DNA of 64,000 nt. It comes from Toxoplasma gondii ME49 (taxonomy: Eukaryota; Apicomplexa; Conoidasida; Eucoccidiorida; Sarcocystidae). The DNA lies in the NCBI RefSeq assembly GCF_000006565.2, contig NC_031476.1:6604400-6668399 (forward strand), written 5' to 3'. The translations under genes and the position numbers were made by a program. Positions 45,818 to 57,220 of this stretch are shown here, piece after piece. The notes beneath the pieces were generated by a model. That model was not told where the DNA came from. It did not search any database and saw only the letters and a program-made list of their open reading frames with translations. Each line of letters begins with the position of its first letter. Positions within the stretch are counted from its first letter, which is position 1.

Positions 45818-48800
45818 ATGGAGAACGAGAACGGCACCGTGGGGAGTCCGACGGCGTCGGTTGCCGCCCTTTCGAAGGGGAAAGGTTTGGCGTCTCCGCT
45901 GCTCGCCGGCTCTCTGGATGGCGCCCAGGCCTCCGCGCATGCAAAGGAGACCGGGTGCGCGCACCTGGGCGCTCAGGGTCCGAAGGCGGCGAGTCCAGCG
46001 CCCGCGAAGGCCGGAGACAGAGGCGTCTCGCAGGGCCTTCCGGGCGGCCTCCCGGTCGCGGCGACGAATAACCTCGCGCCGCTCTCTCAGCCGCTGCCGC
46101 ACAACGCGCCGCCTGTGGAGATCAAGTTGTTTGTCGGGCGAGTGCCGCACACGGTCGACGAAGAGGCGCTCCGGCCTATCTTCGAGAGCTTTGGAGAAGT
46201 CCGGGAGGTCTTCGTCATTCGCGATAAAAGCACCCTCAAACACAGAAACAGCGCATTCGTCAAAATGGGTACGCGAGGAACAACGCAACGACCGCGAAAC
46301 GTTAAGTTGAAACGTTAAGTTGGGGCCGCGCGCGCTGCTGCGTGAGGCCTTGCGCGCGTCGCCTGGGGCGACACGAAACAGTTTGGCGGCTACAGCTTCC
46401 AGGAGACGGCTTTTCGACGGGAAGCGTCGAGGTCCCCTCCTGCTGAATACTCGCCTGGCTTTGGACTGACAAGGAGCGGTGTGAATGACGGCAGCTTCCG
46501 AGCCTCGTGGAAGGAGAGAGGGGGAGGGGGGCGGCGAGGGAAGGAAGGCAATATGGGGAAGAGAAAACTGGGGGGGCGGGGGCGCTCTGAACATTTTCAA
46601 ACGCTCCAGGGTCGTGGAAAACGCGCATCTGAAGTGCCGAGCAGCTGCTTCGGCCGCGCTACATGCAAAGCGAAATGGAGGGATTCTCCGGTTTCCCTTT
46701 GATTTTTTCCTGAAGAAGTGCAACGTTTCCGTTCAGCGTCACTTTTTCCCCTCGTGTCGTCTCGCCCTCGTCTGCGTGCAAGGTCGTGGGTTCCCAACTT
46801 GCGGTTCCTTCTCTGCCTTTTTTTCTGTTGACTTTGTGTGGTCTCTCTTACAAGTTGAAAGTGGTAAAGGGGGGTAGGCACGGTGGACAGTGAATCCTGC
46901 GTAAACGCGAGCGACAACGGACTGCTGTCGCCGTTGCCGTCGTCCATCTCGTCCCTGCACTTCCCCTGTCTGTGGCGTTTGTGCGTCTCTGTGCAGCGTC
47001 GTTGGCGGCCGCGGACGCATGCATTCGCGCGCTCCACAGCAACAGAGTCCTCGACGCGGCGCTGGGCCCAATCATTGTGAAGTACGCGACCGGCGAGGCG
47101 GAGCGTCTGGGCATGCACAGCCTAGGAATGGGCGGAGAGGGGGGCGGCGTGGACCAGGCGAAGCTGTTTGTCGGGAGCATTCCGCGCACGATGAGTGAGG
47201 ACGAGTTGCGGCTCTTCTTTCAAACGTACGGCACCGTCGAGGAGGTCTTTGTGATGAAGGACAGCGCGACGGGGACTGGCAAGGGCTGTGCCTTCGTCAA
47301 ATTCAAGTACAAGGAAGAGGGTCTCCACGCCATGCGGAACTTGAACGGAAAACACGTTTTCGACGAATGCACGCGCCCCGTCGAAGTTCGCTTCGCCGAG
47401 AGCAAGTCCCAGCGTCAGCAGCAAATGGCTGGCGGCCAACACAGTATGTGGCGAGGAAAGACGACTCGGGGGTACAGAACAAATGTCTTTGGTCGTTCAT
47501 GAGCATTTTAGAGAGAAGGCGAACGCTCAACGGGCGCAGCGCACACAGTTTGGAAAACGATGCATCAAACAACCGTCATGTATCCAGCATGTGCGTCAGC
47601 TCACACAGACAGTTCACTTTTCGCGTCCTTTCCTGCGCTCACTAAGACGGCGGGAGCACCTCCTCTCCTCACGCTGTGTTCTTGCGGGTCGGGCGTCTTC
47701 TGTCGTTCGTTTCTCTGGAGCAGCACTGGAAAAAGGAGAGGAAAACAGCAGCTCTCACAAGTCTGGTGCAACTTGCGTTCACAGTGTGGCTGCGCAAAGG
47801 TCCGCTCTGCTCAGCTTGAACGGAGTCGCCAAGTCGGTGTGTGTGTCGCGATTTTTTTCCTGCAGACTTTGGAGGGCTCGGGACTTGGGCGGGGGGCGTG
47901 GTGGCGCAGGGTCTCTCTGGAATGGGTCGGAACGCGTCGGCTCTGGGGAGCAACTCGAATCCCCGACAAGCGGGTCAGTGGAAAGAGTACTTCGCTCCCG
48001 ACGGCCGTCCGTACTACCACAACGAGTACACGAACGTGACGACATGGGAGAGGCCTCCGGAGTTCGATCACTTGCCGCCGCTCGCGAGCCTGGGCTTGGG
48101 GCAGGCCGCGATGTTCTCGGGGGTGGGGCTCCACGGGTCGCTCGGCAGCGGAGGCGGTGGCGGGTCGGAGACGGCGGGGCCGCCAGGCGCGAACGTGTTT
48201 GTATTTCACATTCCGAATGAGTGGACCAAGGCGGACTTGGTGCAGACCTTTTCTGGCTTCGGAAACATCGTCTCGTGCCATATCGCGGTCGACAAGGCGA
48301 GTCACCGAAACCGCGGATTCGCGTTCGTCAGCTACGACAACATCCAAAGCGCGGCGAACGCAGTGAATCACATGAACGGCTGTCTCGTCGCGAACAAGCG
48401 CCTGAATGTGTCGATCAAAAAAGGCGAGGAACACCATGTCCAACATCTCCTGAACGTCCACGCGGCCAGCCACGGCCCGGCGGCCCAGGGCGGCGCCGGC
48501 CCCTTGGGCGCGGGCGCGCAGAAGAGCCACCAGAGCGTCTCGGGCGCAGGTCACATGCATGCGCATGGCGCAGGTCCTCAGCAGAGCGTGAGCCCAGGCC
48601 TTTCTTCCGGGATGGTTGGGCTCGGCAGTCCCCTCCAGCAGGGCGCCGCGGTCGCGGCCCAGGGCGCGGTCGCGGGCCAGGGAGCCCAGAGCGCCGGCAG
48701 TGTGCACGGGCACCACGCGTCGCTCTCGCACCTGCAACTCGCAGGCGTCGGTTCCCCGGCGAGCAGCGGGATGGTCGGCAACACTCAGATCGGCGCGGGC

Positions 48801-48914
48801 CAGGCGTTCTCGGGTCCTGGAGCCCAGCAACAGGCTTGGGCCGGCGCCGCCCCCGGCAGCGGCTACCAGCAGGCCGCGTACGGGGGTGCGGGACAGAGAT
48901 TCAATGCGTACTAG
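45818..48914 (+). CDS. CELF/FCA-like RNA-binding protein: RRM-RRM-WW-RRM
   Basis: Exons are 45818-46268, 46997-47443 and 47866-48914, 648 residues. Introns start GTACGC and GTATGT and end TCTGTGCAG and TTCCTGCAG, both phase 1. RRM1 (about 102-190) has RNP2 KLFVGRVP and is split by intron 1. RRM2 (about 205-288) has KLFVGSIPRTM and RNP1 GKGCAFVKF. A WW domain (about 336-366) has W338, YY349-350 and W360 in QWKEYFAPDGRPYYHNEYTN. RRM3 (about 408-486) has NVFVFHIP and RNP1 RGFAFVSY. The tail is Gly/Ala/Gln/His-rich low complexity. The RRM order resembles CELF/Bruno splicing and translation regulators; adding a WW domain recalls plant FCA, which acts in 3'-end choice. It should bind RNA and, through WW, Pro-rich partners. 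The frame stays open upstream to 45407, so a longer N-terminus from ATG 45656 is possible; 45818 was chosen because composition turns protein-like there. Confidence 0.9.
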
Positions 48915-51750
48915 AGCGAGCGACGGTGGTGAGGGTCGGTGGAAGCAAGGCCCGCGCCGAGCAGACGCGAGTGAGGAGGAGGAGGAGGAGGGATTGCAAA
49001 AGGAGAAGGCTAGGGAGGACCCCAAGGGGAAGTTCGGGGAGGCTGAGAGAAGGAGGGACAAGGCGATCATCGAGTATCCCTGGTGCTCAAGGCTTTTGTG
49101 TTGAGACTTCGAGGTCCTGCAGAGAGGAAAGACAAACGGGAAGAGTGTGAAGGAGAACGAGGAGTAGGAGGCGTCCTGTGTTTCTCTGGGCTTGATTCGC
49201 TTTCGAGTATGTCTTTTCAAAGTCAAGGGACGAATTTTCTTCGACAGAGGAGCTGGACGAGCGAGGAAAGTGTGCACGCTGCGAAAAACATGTGTGTGGA
49301 CGCATGCCTGTTCTTGTAGCTGCCAGTTAGTGTATGCAGGTTTTTTTGCTGCATGTGAAGATCGGGGCGCAGGGGTTCAAGCGAGGGGGCAGGAGGACGC
49401 CGGAGAAAAAGCCATGTGTCGAGTTCCCCTTCCGACTTTCCTCCCGGAGAAGGCGAGGTCAGCGTCTCCCGTTGTACTTGCGCGTTCGCTTGAGTGTTAA
49501 AGGGAAGTGGAGAGACCGAAGCGAAGGATGACGCGAGACGCCCCAAAGAGGAAGCAGACAGAGAGAGGCTCCGGCCGCTCTTGTTTGTGTAGCCGGGTGT
49601 CGTCCAGTGTCAAAGGTGTGTGTAGCGAAGTATTATACAGCCGATTCGTGAACTCATTCTGTAGGCGACAGAGATCTGTTTCGATGAGCTGGAGAGGCCG
49701 AATCTTTAGCCGCCAAAGTGCTACACTGGGACCCGCCATTCTTTCCGCCTCGGCGTGTAGGACTACGCAGAGCTAGGCTCAGACCCACGGCGAGAGCCGC
49801 GCCACTCCCGCAGCCTGTACAGAGGACCGGCCACGATCGGGCGTATTTTTCGCAGTTTCCTCCGCACGGCGTTTGTGGGACAGTTCTTTTCTCTCTCCAA
49901 GAGGGCAAGAAAAGAGCGAAAGCAGAAGAAAGGCGTGTCAGAGGGGCGAGAGAGGTGCAGGCCCGTCGCCAGCCGGAAAGCCGGGCAGAGTCTTTTCTCG
50001 GGGAGACGCGCAGCCGGCGTTGCGTGCCGACTGCGGCAGCTGTGAAGCGAACTGCGCGTCTTTGCGTTTGTGGAGCTGAATCGGGAGCTGTGGCGGAGAG
50101 AGCGACTCTCGAGTTTAAGGGGGAGACAGCGTTCGGGGACAGATCGAGAAGGCTCACAGAGGAGTTGCAAGAGACGAGAGATACGGGTGGTGAAATGTGA
50201 GAAGAAGGAACGAGAGCGGGTTGCTTTCCGCCGGGTCCGTACCCTCGCCCCTTCCGAACCGCCGCTCTACGCTGAGCTGCTGACCGGAGAAAGGACTCAG
50301 TACAAAGCCACGCAAATGCTGAGGAAATGCGATTTTCGTGACGGGGACGAGGACATGGGGAGGTTCCAAACCAGAAGAAGCGACGCAGTCTCGCTTCTCG
50401 TGTATTTTTTCCACGGTTCTCATCCGTCGATGTACTGAAAAAGATTGTCCGCAACCCGCAGAGAACTGAGGCTTATTTCTCGAGTGATCAAGTAAACCCT
50501 ATCTCAACGTAACAGAGACCCGTCCGGGTGTTCAGAGAAAACCAGCAGTAACGGAACAGAACGTGACGAAAAAAACAGAGATGCAACGCGCGTGCGCATG
50601 TGTATGCCTGCCCGAGGGACAACTCAGTAACGCCCACTACAGATAAACGCAGATATGAGTCTGAGCTGTAGAGTAGCAACACTTGTTTGCCGAGCCAGCG
50701 TCTCCGCTAAAAATAGCCGACATGCGACTAGAGAAACGGGCAAGTGAAGAGAGCCCGAATCTGATGAGGAACTAAAGAGTTTGGCGCAAGTGTAGTGCTT
50801 TTGCATCCAAAAACGAGTAGATTTCTCCTGCTACATAGCGCGCAGAGAACGCGGTGTCTACCTGACTCTCCACTGATATGAATCTGAACGGTGTCGTTTG
50901 AGCACGAAACTAGATAACGGTGAACCAGAAATACTCTTTTGGATTAAGCTTTCCAACTCTGAAAAAAAGGACCAGGCTTCGCCGGCATCGACACAGTCGA
51001 ACGCCAGGCTACACATGATGTGCATTCACTCCACTTTTATCCGCTTGCAAATGGGGCGACAAAGCAGCAGGAACAAAGAGAATGAAATCGTTGAGTGGAC
51101 TATTTCCGCTTGCCAAAAAGGCACTTTCTTTATCGGGTTTTGTCACCCTGGGTTCTCCACCCACTTCGTCGTGGTTACGTGCTTGCGGGTTTACGATAAA
51201 GCCTGATTTCGGACCGAAACAAACGATCTCAATGACGAAAGCCGGAGAAAGCAAATGATCCGTGGATCTTTGGTCGTATTCGCTCGCGGACGGTGATAGT
51301 CTTCCAGTGGTCATTTTCCTGCGTCAGCAAATGAGCTGGAAAGGCGCGAGAATCCGTCTGCACGCGGCAGCACTACACGAGTGACGGCACCTCCTTGTTT
51401 ATCTCTGCTACTACAACAAGAAGACCGAATCAGCTGTACGGATCTTGATTGCAATCTTTGCGCCACCATTATCACACGGTGAGTTTTGCTCTGCTTTAAA
51501 AAGTTATAGGAGGCGGGAAATCAAAAGACTTCTTTGCTTTTCAAGAGTCACTCCAAGGCTGCAGAAAGCGAAATGGATGTTTGGCGTGTTCTTCATAGAC
51601 CTTCCCGTGTGATTCCACCGAATAAAGGAGATAGTTATTCCCGAAGCTTCAAAGAAACATCGTGGTCAACATTCTACTCAGACTCTCCAGCTTCTTTCAA
51701 CGCAGGCGGTGTGTCGCGTATTCCCCGATCTGTTTGTCTCTCTGCCGCTG
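48915..51750. other. Convergent 3' intergenic region
   Basis: It separates the CELF-like stop from the stop of the minus-strand gene at 51751. A minus-strand frame at 49654-50454 is 266 codons long but contains no internal ATG and has a Ser/Arg-rich chance-like composition. Nothing else is supported. 50450-51530 is comparatively A/T-rich without repeats. Confidence 0.55.
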
Positions 51751-53709
51751 TCACAACAGAGATCCGGTATCTTCTCGGCGCTCGCCTGATGATTCAAGGA
51801 ACTTGACAGGAAGCTGGCATTCTGCTTGGCCGCCGTCTACAACTGAAAATGCCAGTAAGGTGGCCGGCTGCATCAAAGGCTCTGTGTTTTCCGCTTCCGT
51901 GGCGGCTTTCTGTTCCCTTTGCTGTCCTCCTAGGGCTGGTAACGAGGCGTCGAGAAGGCTAGGGGGCGAAGGGGGTCCCTTCCTGTCTTCCTCCCTGAGC
52001 GGCACTTTGCCGAGGTTACTCGGCTGTGAGGGCCGTTCCCTGGATCCGCCGTTGTTGTTCAACGTGTACCCGTTTCCTGTTTCATGCCTCGGAACCCCGT
52101 TGTCGTGTTTTTCGCGTGGATCGCCTTTTTCAAAAACGACGCCACCTGGCTGTTCCTCATCTTCCCGCCGAGTTCTCGAGAGTTGTGTGCCCGTGACTGG
52201 TGGATGACCAAAGCTGTTCTTTGTGACAGCGCCGAAGATCTCCTCAGACCCATCGATGGGTTGTAGAAAGAGGGAGCATTGGACAGGCGCTGCGCTCCCA
52301 TCACAGGAAGCTGCGTAGGCGGTTACGATATCTGCATTATTCACAGCCGTCCCGCTCGTCTGACTCGTCTTGCCTATCGTTTCAGGACCTGCTCCACTTG
52401 CATCTATTCTATCCTGGTACGGATTCGGAACAGGTTCATCACTTTCGAAAATCAGAACATCCTGCTCGGTGGACGTTTGCTCTCTCGTGTGCATGGGGTT
52501 AGCGGCAGCGCTGCCGTCAAAACGCTTCGATACAGCCGTTTCCGGGAGGTTCTCGTTTTCGGTTTCATCTGAATGCCGATATCGACCAGTCTTAACGACA
52601 GGCAATCCCGCAGTTTCTCCCTCCAGCTCAGTGGTGGAAAGTGCATGCCCTGACACGCTGTTAGACCCCAGTTCTATGTCCGTTGCACTAACAAAACCTT
52701 GTGGTTGTCTTTGGAATTGTTGCGAAGGGCTCTCATCTTGCTGACTCGGCAGATGCTGTGGAGACAGTGGTGGAACAAACAGTTCTGAGCCCTGAACGAT
52801 CATTAGAACTCCGGTGACGACGGACCACACAACACCAATCACAAGGAAAGAAGTCAAGACCTGACAAATACCTGATACAATCAGGGGGCGCTTACCAGTG
52901 GCGAGCCCGCAGACAAGCGCCCCGGTTCCAACAGGAATAAGCAGGTTGAGGATCCCCCCTATAACGAGCAACTGCCGGTCACTTTGTGACTTCAGGCGGG
53001 GAACCTGTAGGAGCGCGAAGGACGACAAACAGGGAGAAACAAATGTCTGGAACCCTTTCAGGGTTACCGAAGAAACTTCGGTGACTTATTTCCCTACGTA
53101 GGAGAATATAGTGGGTATACATTGTGCTGTTAAATATGCAGTTCCATCTCTTTGAAAAAATGAACTCAGAGTGGGTACGAAGGAGTTGGTTTGCTCCCTG
53201 CATGAGGCCGCGCTACACGAGCAAAAGGCAGGCACTCTGCTATTCTATAGTTGTGGCCTCACTGCTTCGATCAATAACATCAATCGCCCGCAAAATAACA
53301 GGCTTGCTACATTTTTTTCCTCTGAGCGTTTTTCACGATCATAATATACACAATTTCAAGGCTCGAGTTCACACACAATCGCGTTTCGTGTCACTGAGTT
53401 TAACATAGACTTTGTATGCCGCCGTCTGTGTAGTGCCATCACGAAGACGAACCCAGAGATGCCTCCCTGAAACGAGTGGAGAGATATGGACTTTTCTTGT
53501 CTTTTTCTTCTGCGAACGACCCGCTGCTTCCTTTCACGTAGAGTCCCGTCTCTCCGTCTCTTGCAAAACGGGTGAGCAGTGACAACGGTCGGCAATTTAC
53601 TGTCGGTAGCCGTCTGCAGGTGAATACACTTACCCCGCAACACCATTCGCTCTCTCTTGAGTTCTCCATGGTGGCGACAAATACCATTGGGGCACGGAAG
53701 AGCCTGCAT
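51751..53709 (-). CDS. SPEC3/Stum-like two-helix membrane protein, three exons
   Basis: The model is complement(51751-53004, 53411-53466, 53634-53709), about 461 residues. Exon 1 ends GCGGG|GTAAGTG, exon 2 follows TCGTTTCAG, exon 3 follows CGCTCCTACAG. Exon 2 encodes RHLWVRLRDGTTQTAAYK; its donor is either GTCTAT (53410) or GTTAAA (53404), both phase 0, a difference of two codons. Exon 3 opens with two hydrophobic segments: LLVIGGILNLLIPVGTGALV (about 56-75) and LIVSGICQVLTSFLVIGVVW, extending to about residue 114. The pattern N-x-L-x-P-x-G-T, then G-x-x-Q-x-L-T-x-F-L-V-G-x-x-W-S-x-x-x-G, matches the SPEC3/Stum family of small membrane proteins; Drosophila Stum functions in mechanosensing neurons. 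The remaining ~340 residues are hydrophilic, Ser/Glu/Thr/Pro-rich and probably cytosolic. The first exon and start (53709) are the least certain part. Confidence 0.66.
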
Positions 53710-54213
53710 TAAATGTTCAGAAGAGAACTGCCTGATACTGGTGCCGCGCTGACGTTCGCCCCACAGGAATTCCCTCAATGGGAAAGAAGTTTGTCCTAAC
53801 GCCAAGACTGACACACCACGTAAGCACCATTTCTTACGCAGGTTTTCTTGCGTACATTGGGGCTTGTTTCGCAGCGTTTCTAAAGCAAACTATTTTTTTC
53901 TTCCTCGGTCAGAGGACCAATGCAGCAGAGAATACAGCTGAAGACTGCCCCACAACTGCTATCCATGGGAAAAACTTAGTGGCTATATGAGGTGACAATG
54001 CGTTCGCTGACTGTTTTTCGTCCTTCAGACGTTGTATTCCGGATATCCGATTATGCACATGAGAGACAATCATCCGCTCTTGTCCACGGCATCAACAACA
54101 GAACACTAAGCCGGGGCGATCCCGAACAGCCTCGCAGAACGCGTTTTGCAAAAGCTGGTAACTATAAGCCTGCTCAGTGTACACAAGAGTGGCTCTTACT
54201 CTATCTCTCTCTG

Positions 54214-54247
<34 letters not shown>

Positions 54248-57220
54248 CTCATACAGAACATGCATGGACTGTACACGATCTGCATACTGGTCTCGTGCAA
54301 GGCGAACGTATATCTGCTGCGTGCGTCATCTGTTCACATATTGATAGCGTACGGGGGATCACGGTCTCTGTTCTTAGGCAACAAGCGGGCCGTATGTGCA
54401 GTCTTAGAGTGAAACGTCGCAGAGAGACAAGAAAATATTGAGACAGATGCAACCGGACGACAACAAGCAGGTATTATACGAGCGTTCCCTTTCAGAAGTG
54501 GAAGAAAACATCTTTGCTGAGCATATGCCTTGCGTGCTGTACCACCACAAGCAACGAGTATAGACACGGGACTGAGCGAAACAGATGTTCGAGCTGAACA
54601 GAGCCAGCGGTTGATGTTCCTGTCGATGCCTGTCATAAGCCTGTGCTGGGGCGGCTCAAATGTCACAGGGCCGTCCGTATGCCTCATCGGCGAATGCGTA
54701 CTTTACACGAACTGGAGGTGTTTTCCCCTTGATATGACATGTCATCATTTATGAAGATGTAGAAAACGGCGACCCCGATCACCGTACTGTTTGTTGTTTC
54801 AAACACAGAGCCACATAGGCGCATTTGCTGCCTTCTATCTCATTGTAAAAACGTCACAAAACCAACCAGTATTTGCTTTCTTATGTCACGTGTGGGTGAG
54901 GCTCGACCTCTTACGAACTGGCAAGATCCAGTCTATCGTCACAAGAGAGCGCAACAGGGGAAAATGGAGGAAGATAGAGGCAAACCTGATGTCGAAAGAG
55001 TCTGTGTGCTAAATGCGAGAGACGAATTTTCCCCGCTGAATCATGGACACTTTTGGCATATCCCTTGACCCGTAACGACCGGGTCGAACACAGTTCCGTC
55101 ACTTCTCTGAGTCTTCTTAGCCCTGTGGAACAGCCTGTACTCTGCCATCGACAGCACAAAGCATAACGGCACAGCGTCCTCGTTTGTGATTCTGCCTTTC
55201 CGTCGTATGAGTCTGCAACTCCGTTGCCAAAGCGCACTCGCCTTACACAAAACCTTCATTGCCAGAGTCACAGCAGTTCGGGAGCAGAGAGACACTCTCT
55301 TAGCTATGCATCCGAACGGGAGAACCAACGACAAATGTCCTGACAACGCAAAAGGTACATCGTTGAGGCACAGAGCACTTCGTGAATGAATGCCCTTACT
55401 GCAGATGCGAAGTAGCTACCGTACTGAATTCGATTCACATTTTTGGCAGCCTTAATTGAATTTTTCCCATGTTCGGCCACACAGTTCAACAGAAACGGTC
55501 TTGTATGAGATTGAAGGAGGCTTTTCCGCTTGAACCGCTTTATATTGTTTTAATAACGGCAAAACGGGATCGTTTTAACTTGATTCTTTTCTGGCAACCG
55601 TCCAGCCTGACACAACGAAGTGTGGAAGTGCAGCGCAGTTCCAGACAAGAATCCTGTCTCTCATCAACAGAGTCTTTCTCCAATTACTTTCTTCGAACTG
55701 AAGCTTGCCAGACTAAGGGGTTTCCATTCCCCTTGTTTTGTCCATCACTTTTTCCACTGATTCATGCTCCCTGGCAAAGAAAGGCAACATCTATGGTGTA
55801 AGCCGATGTACCAGCGCCGCACGGACGTGGCTAAAAGCGCATTGATGCCTAGCCGATGGCAGGTGCATTCCCCACTCCAAACTCAGCGTCAGATTCTGGA
55901 TTTCTCTCAGAAAGAATTTTTTTTTCAACTCATTTACTGAGCCCAGCACCTTTCTGATGGGACACAACACCTCTCTCCCGAGAATCGGTGCGTTTTTGAG
56001 TGGGGAGAGCATCGACTTCGCTGCAACCACAGGACAGCCACGGCTAGGCGAGCTCGAAGTCGCGTGTCTTGCCTCTCTCGTTTGCTCAGTGAAACTCGTC
56101 TTGTGAGATAGTTAGCAAGAAATCACTCCCTCTCCGATGCATTTGAGCTTCGCAGGATCGATTTCGATGCTTATGCGTTTTTGTGTAACGTGGCCTGTCT
56201 TGCTGGACGAACCCTCCGTCGACGTTTCTTCGCCCTGTAGTCTTCTCTGCTGCCGTCCACGTCAAGGGCGGTAACATCTCGGTTTTCTGACTCTCTGACT
56301 TTTTCGCGATTTTCGAGGAAACAGGGAGCTTTTCGGATTCGCCAGATGTGTGGCGCGCGTTGCCTGGTGACAAAGCGCTCTTGCTTTTGACTTTGTTGCA
56401 AGACAGGTCCGTGAGAAACAGAGGTCCTGCGACGAAACGTTCTGTTTCGTGCCGGACGGCAGAAGCGATACACGAAGCAGTGAAGCAGAGAAGCGAGAAG
56501 AAATTCGTTTTTTCATGAGTGGGCCCGGAAGCGGACGCTTGCCTTCCACTTTTCGATGCGTGCAGCCGAAAACCGTAGCCGGCTCGCTCTTAGGACTGTG
56601 TTATGTCTTGCCGACGGAATCCCAATTCCTCACCCCATGCTCGCTTCTCGCGGTTTTCTGCGTGTTTTCCCTCATAATTTTTATCGTTTTCGTTGCTTAT
56701 TCGTCCTGTCCTGGACCACGTTACCGCCTAAGCTTCTTCGCTGCCCCTGCCGGTTTCAGCTTGTGCTAGGTTCGGTGATAACGGGTCGTTCGTGATTGCC
56801 ACGGGACGTTGGAGGACGTTGGTTCTTCCAATACGCCACGCACACGCGTCCGGGACGCTGTTCCCTACATATTTCTGGAGGACTCCCGAAGAAGAACCTG
56901 CCCTTTTCTGTCCCTTGTCTTTTCTCTAAGTGTCCTGTCTTCTTGAATTTATTCGACCTTCCTCTTGCTTTGCCTGTGTCTCAAAGAGTTTCACTGAAAA
57001 GAGACGAAGCCGAGGGCGAGGCGCCGCGCAACAAGCTGGAGGGTCCGACAGCGAGTGAGGTATCTGCATCGCCCCCTCAAATCTGAAGGGCCTCTGAGCT
57101 GAGGCCTGAATCATGCGTCTGACTTCGTTGGAGTTCAATACAGAACCGTAGGCCGTGCATGTTGAGGCCGTAGTCCGTTCCGCTTCAGTCTCCTGCCCTC
57201 AATTTTTTTTATGCAGGCAA
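53710..57220. other. Divergent intergenic region, no gene seen
   Basis: It lies between two genes transcribed away from each other and should hold both promoters. The last part ends in a long T-tract and ATGCAG at about 57202-57216, an acceptor four bases before the ATG of the next gene, so a 5' UTR intron is likely. A (TA)n block sits at 54213-54248. Confidence 0.55.
54213..54248. repeat. (TA)n microsatellite
   Basis: Nearly perfect TA run of about 34 bases. Confidence 0.92.

Noticed and set aside
49654..50454. 266-codon minus-strand frame
   Set aside because: It opens without an ATG, contains no internal ATG, and has a Ser/Arg-rich chance-like composition.
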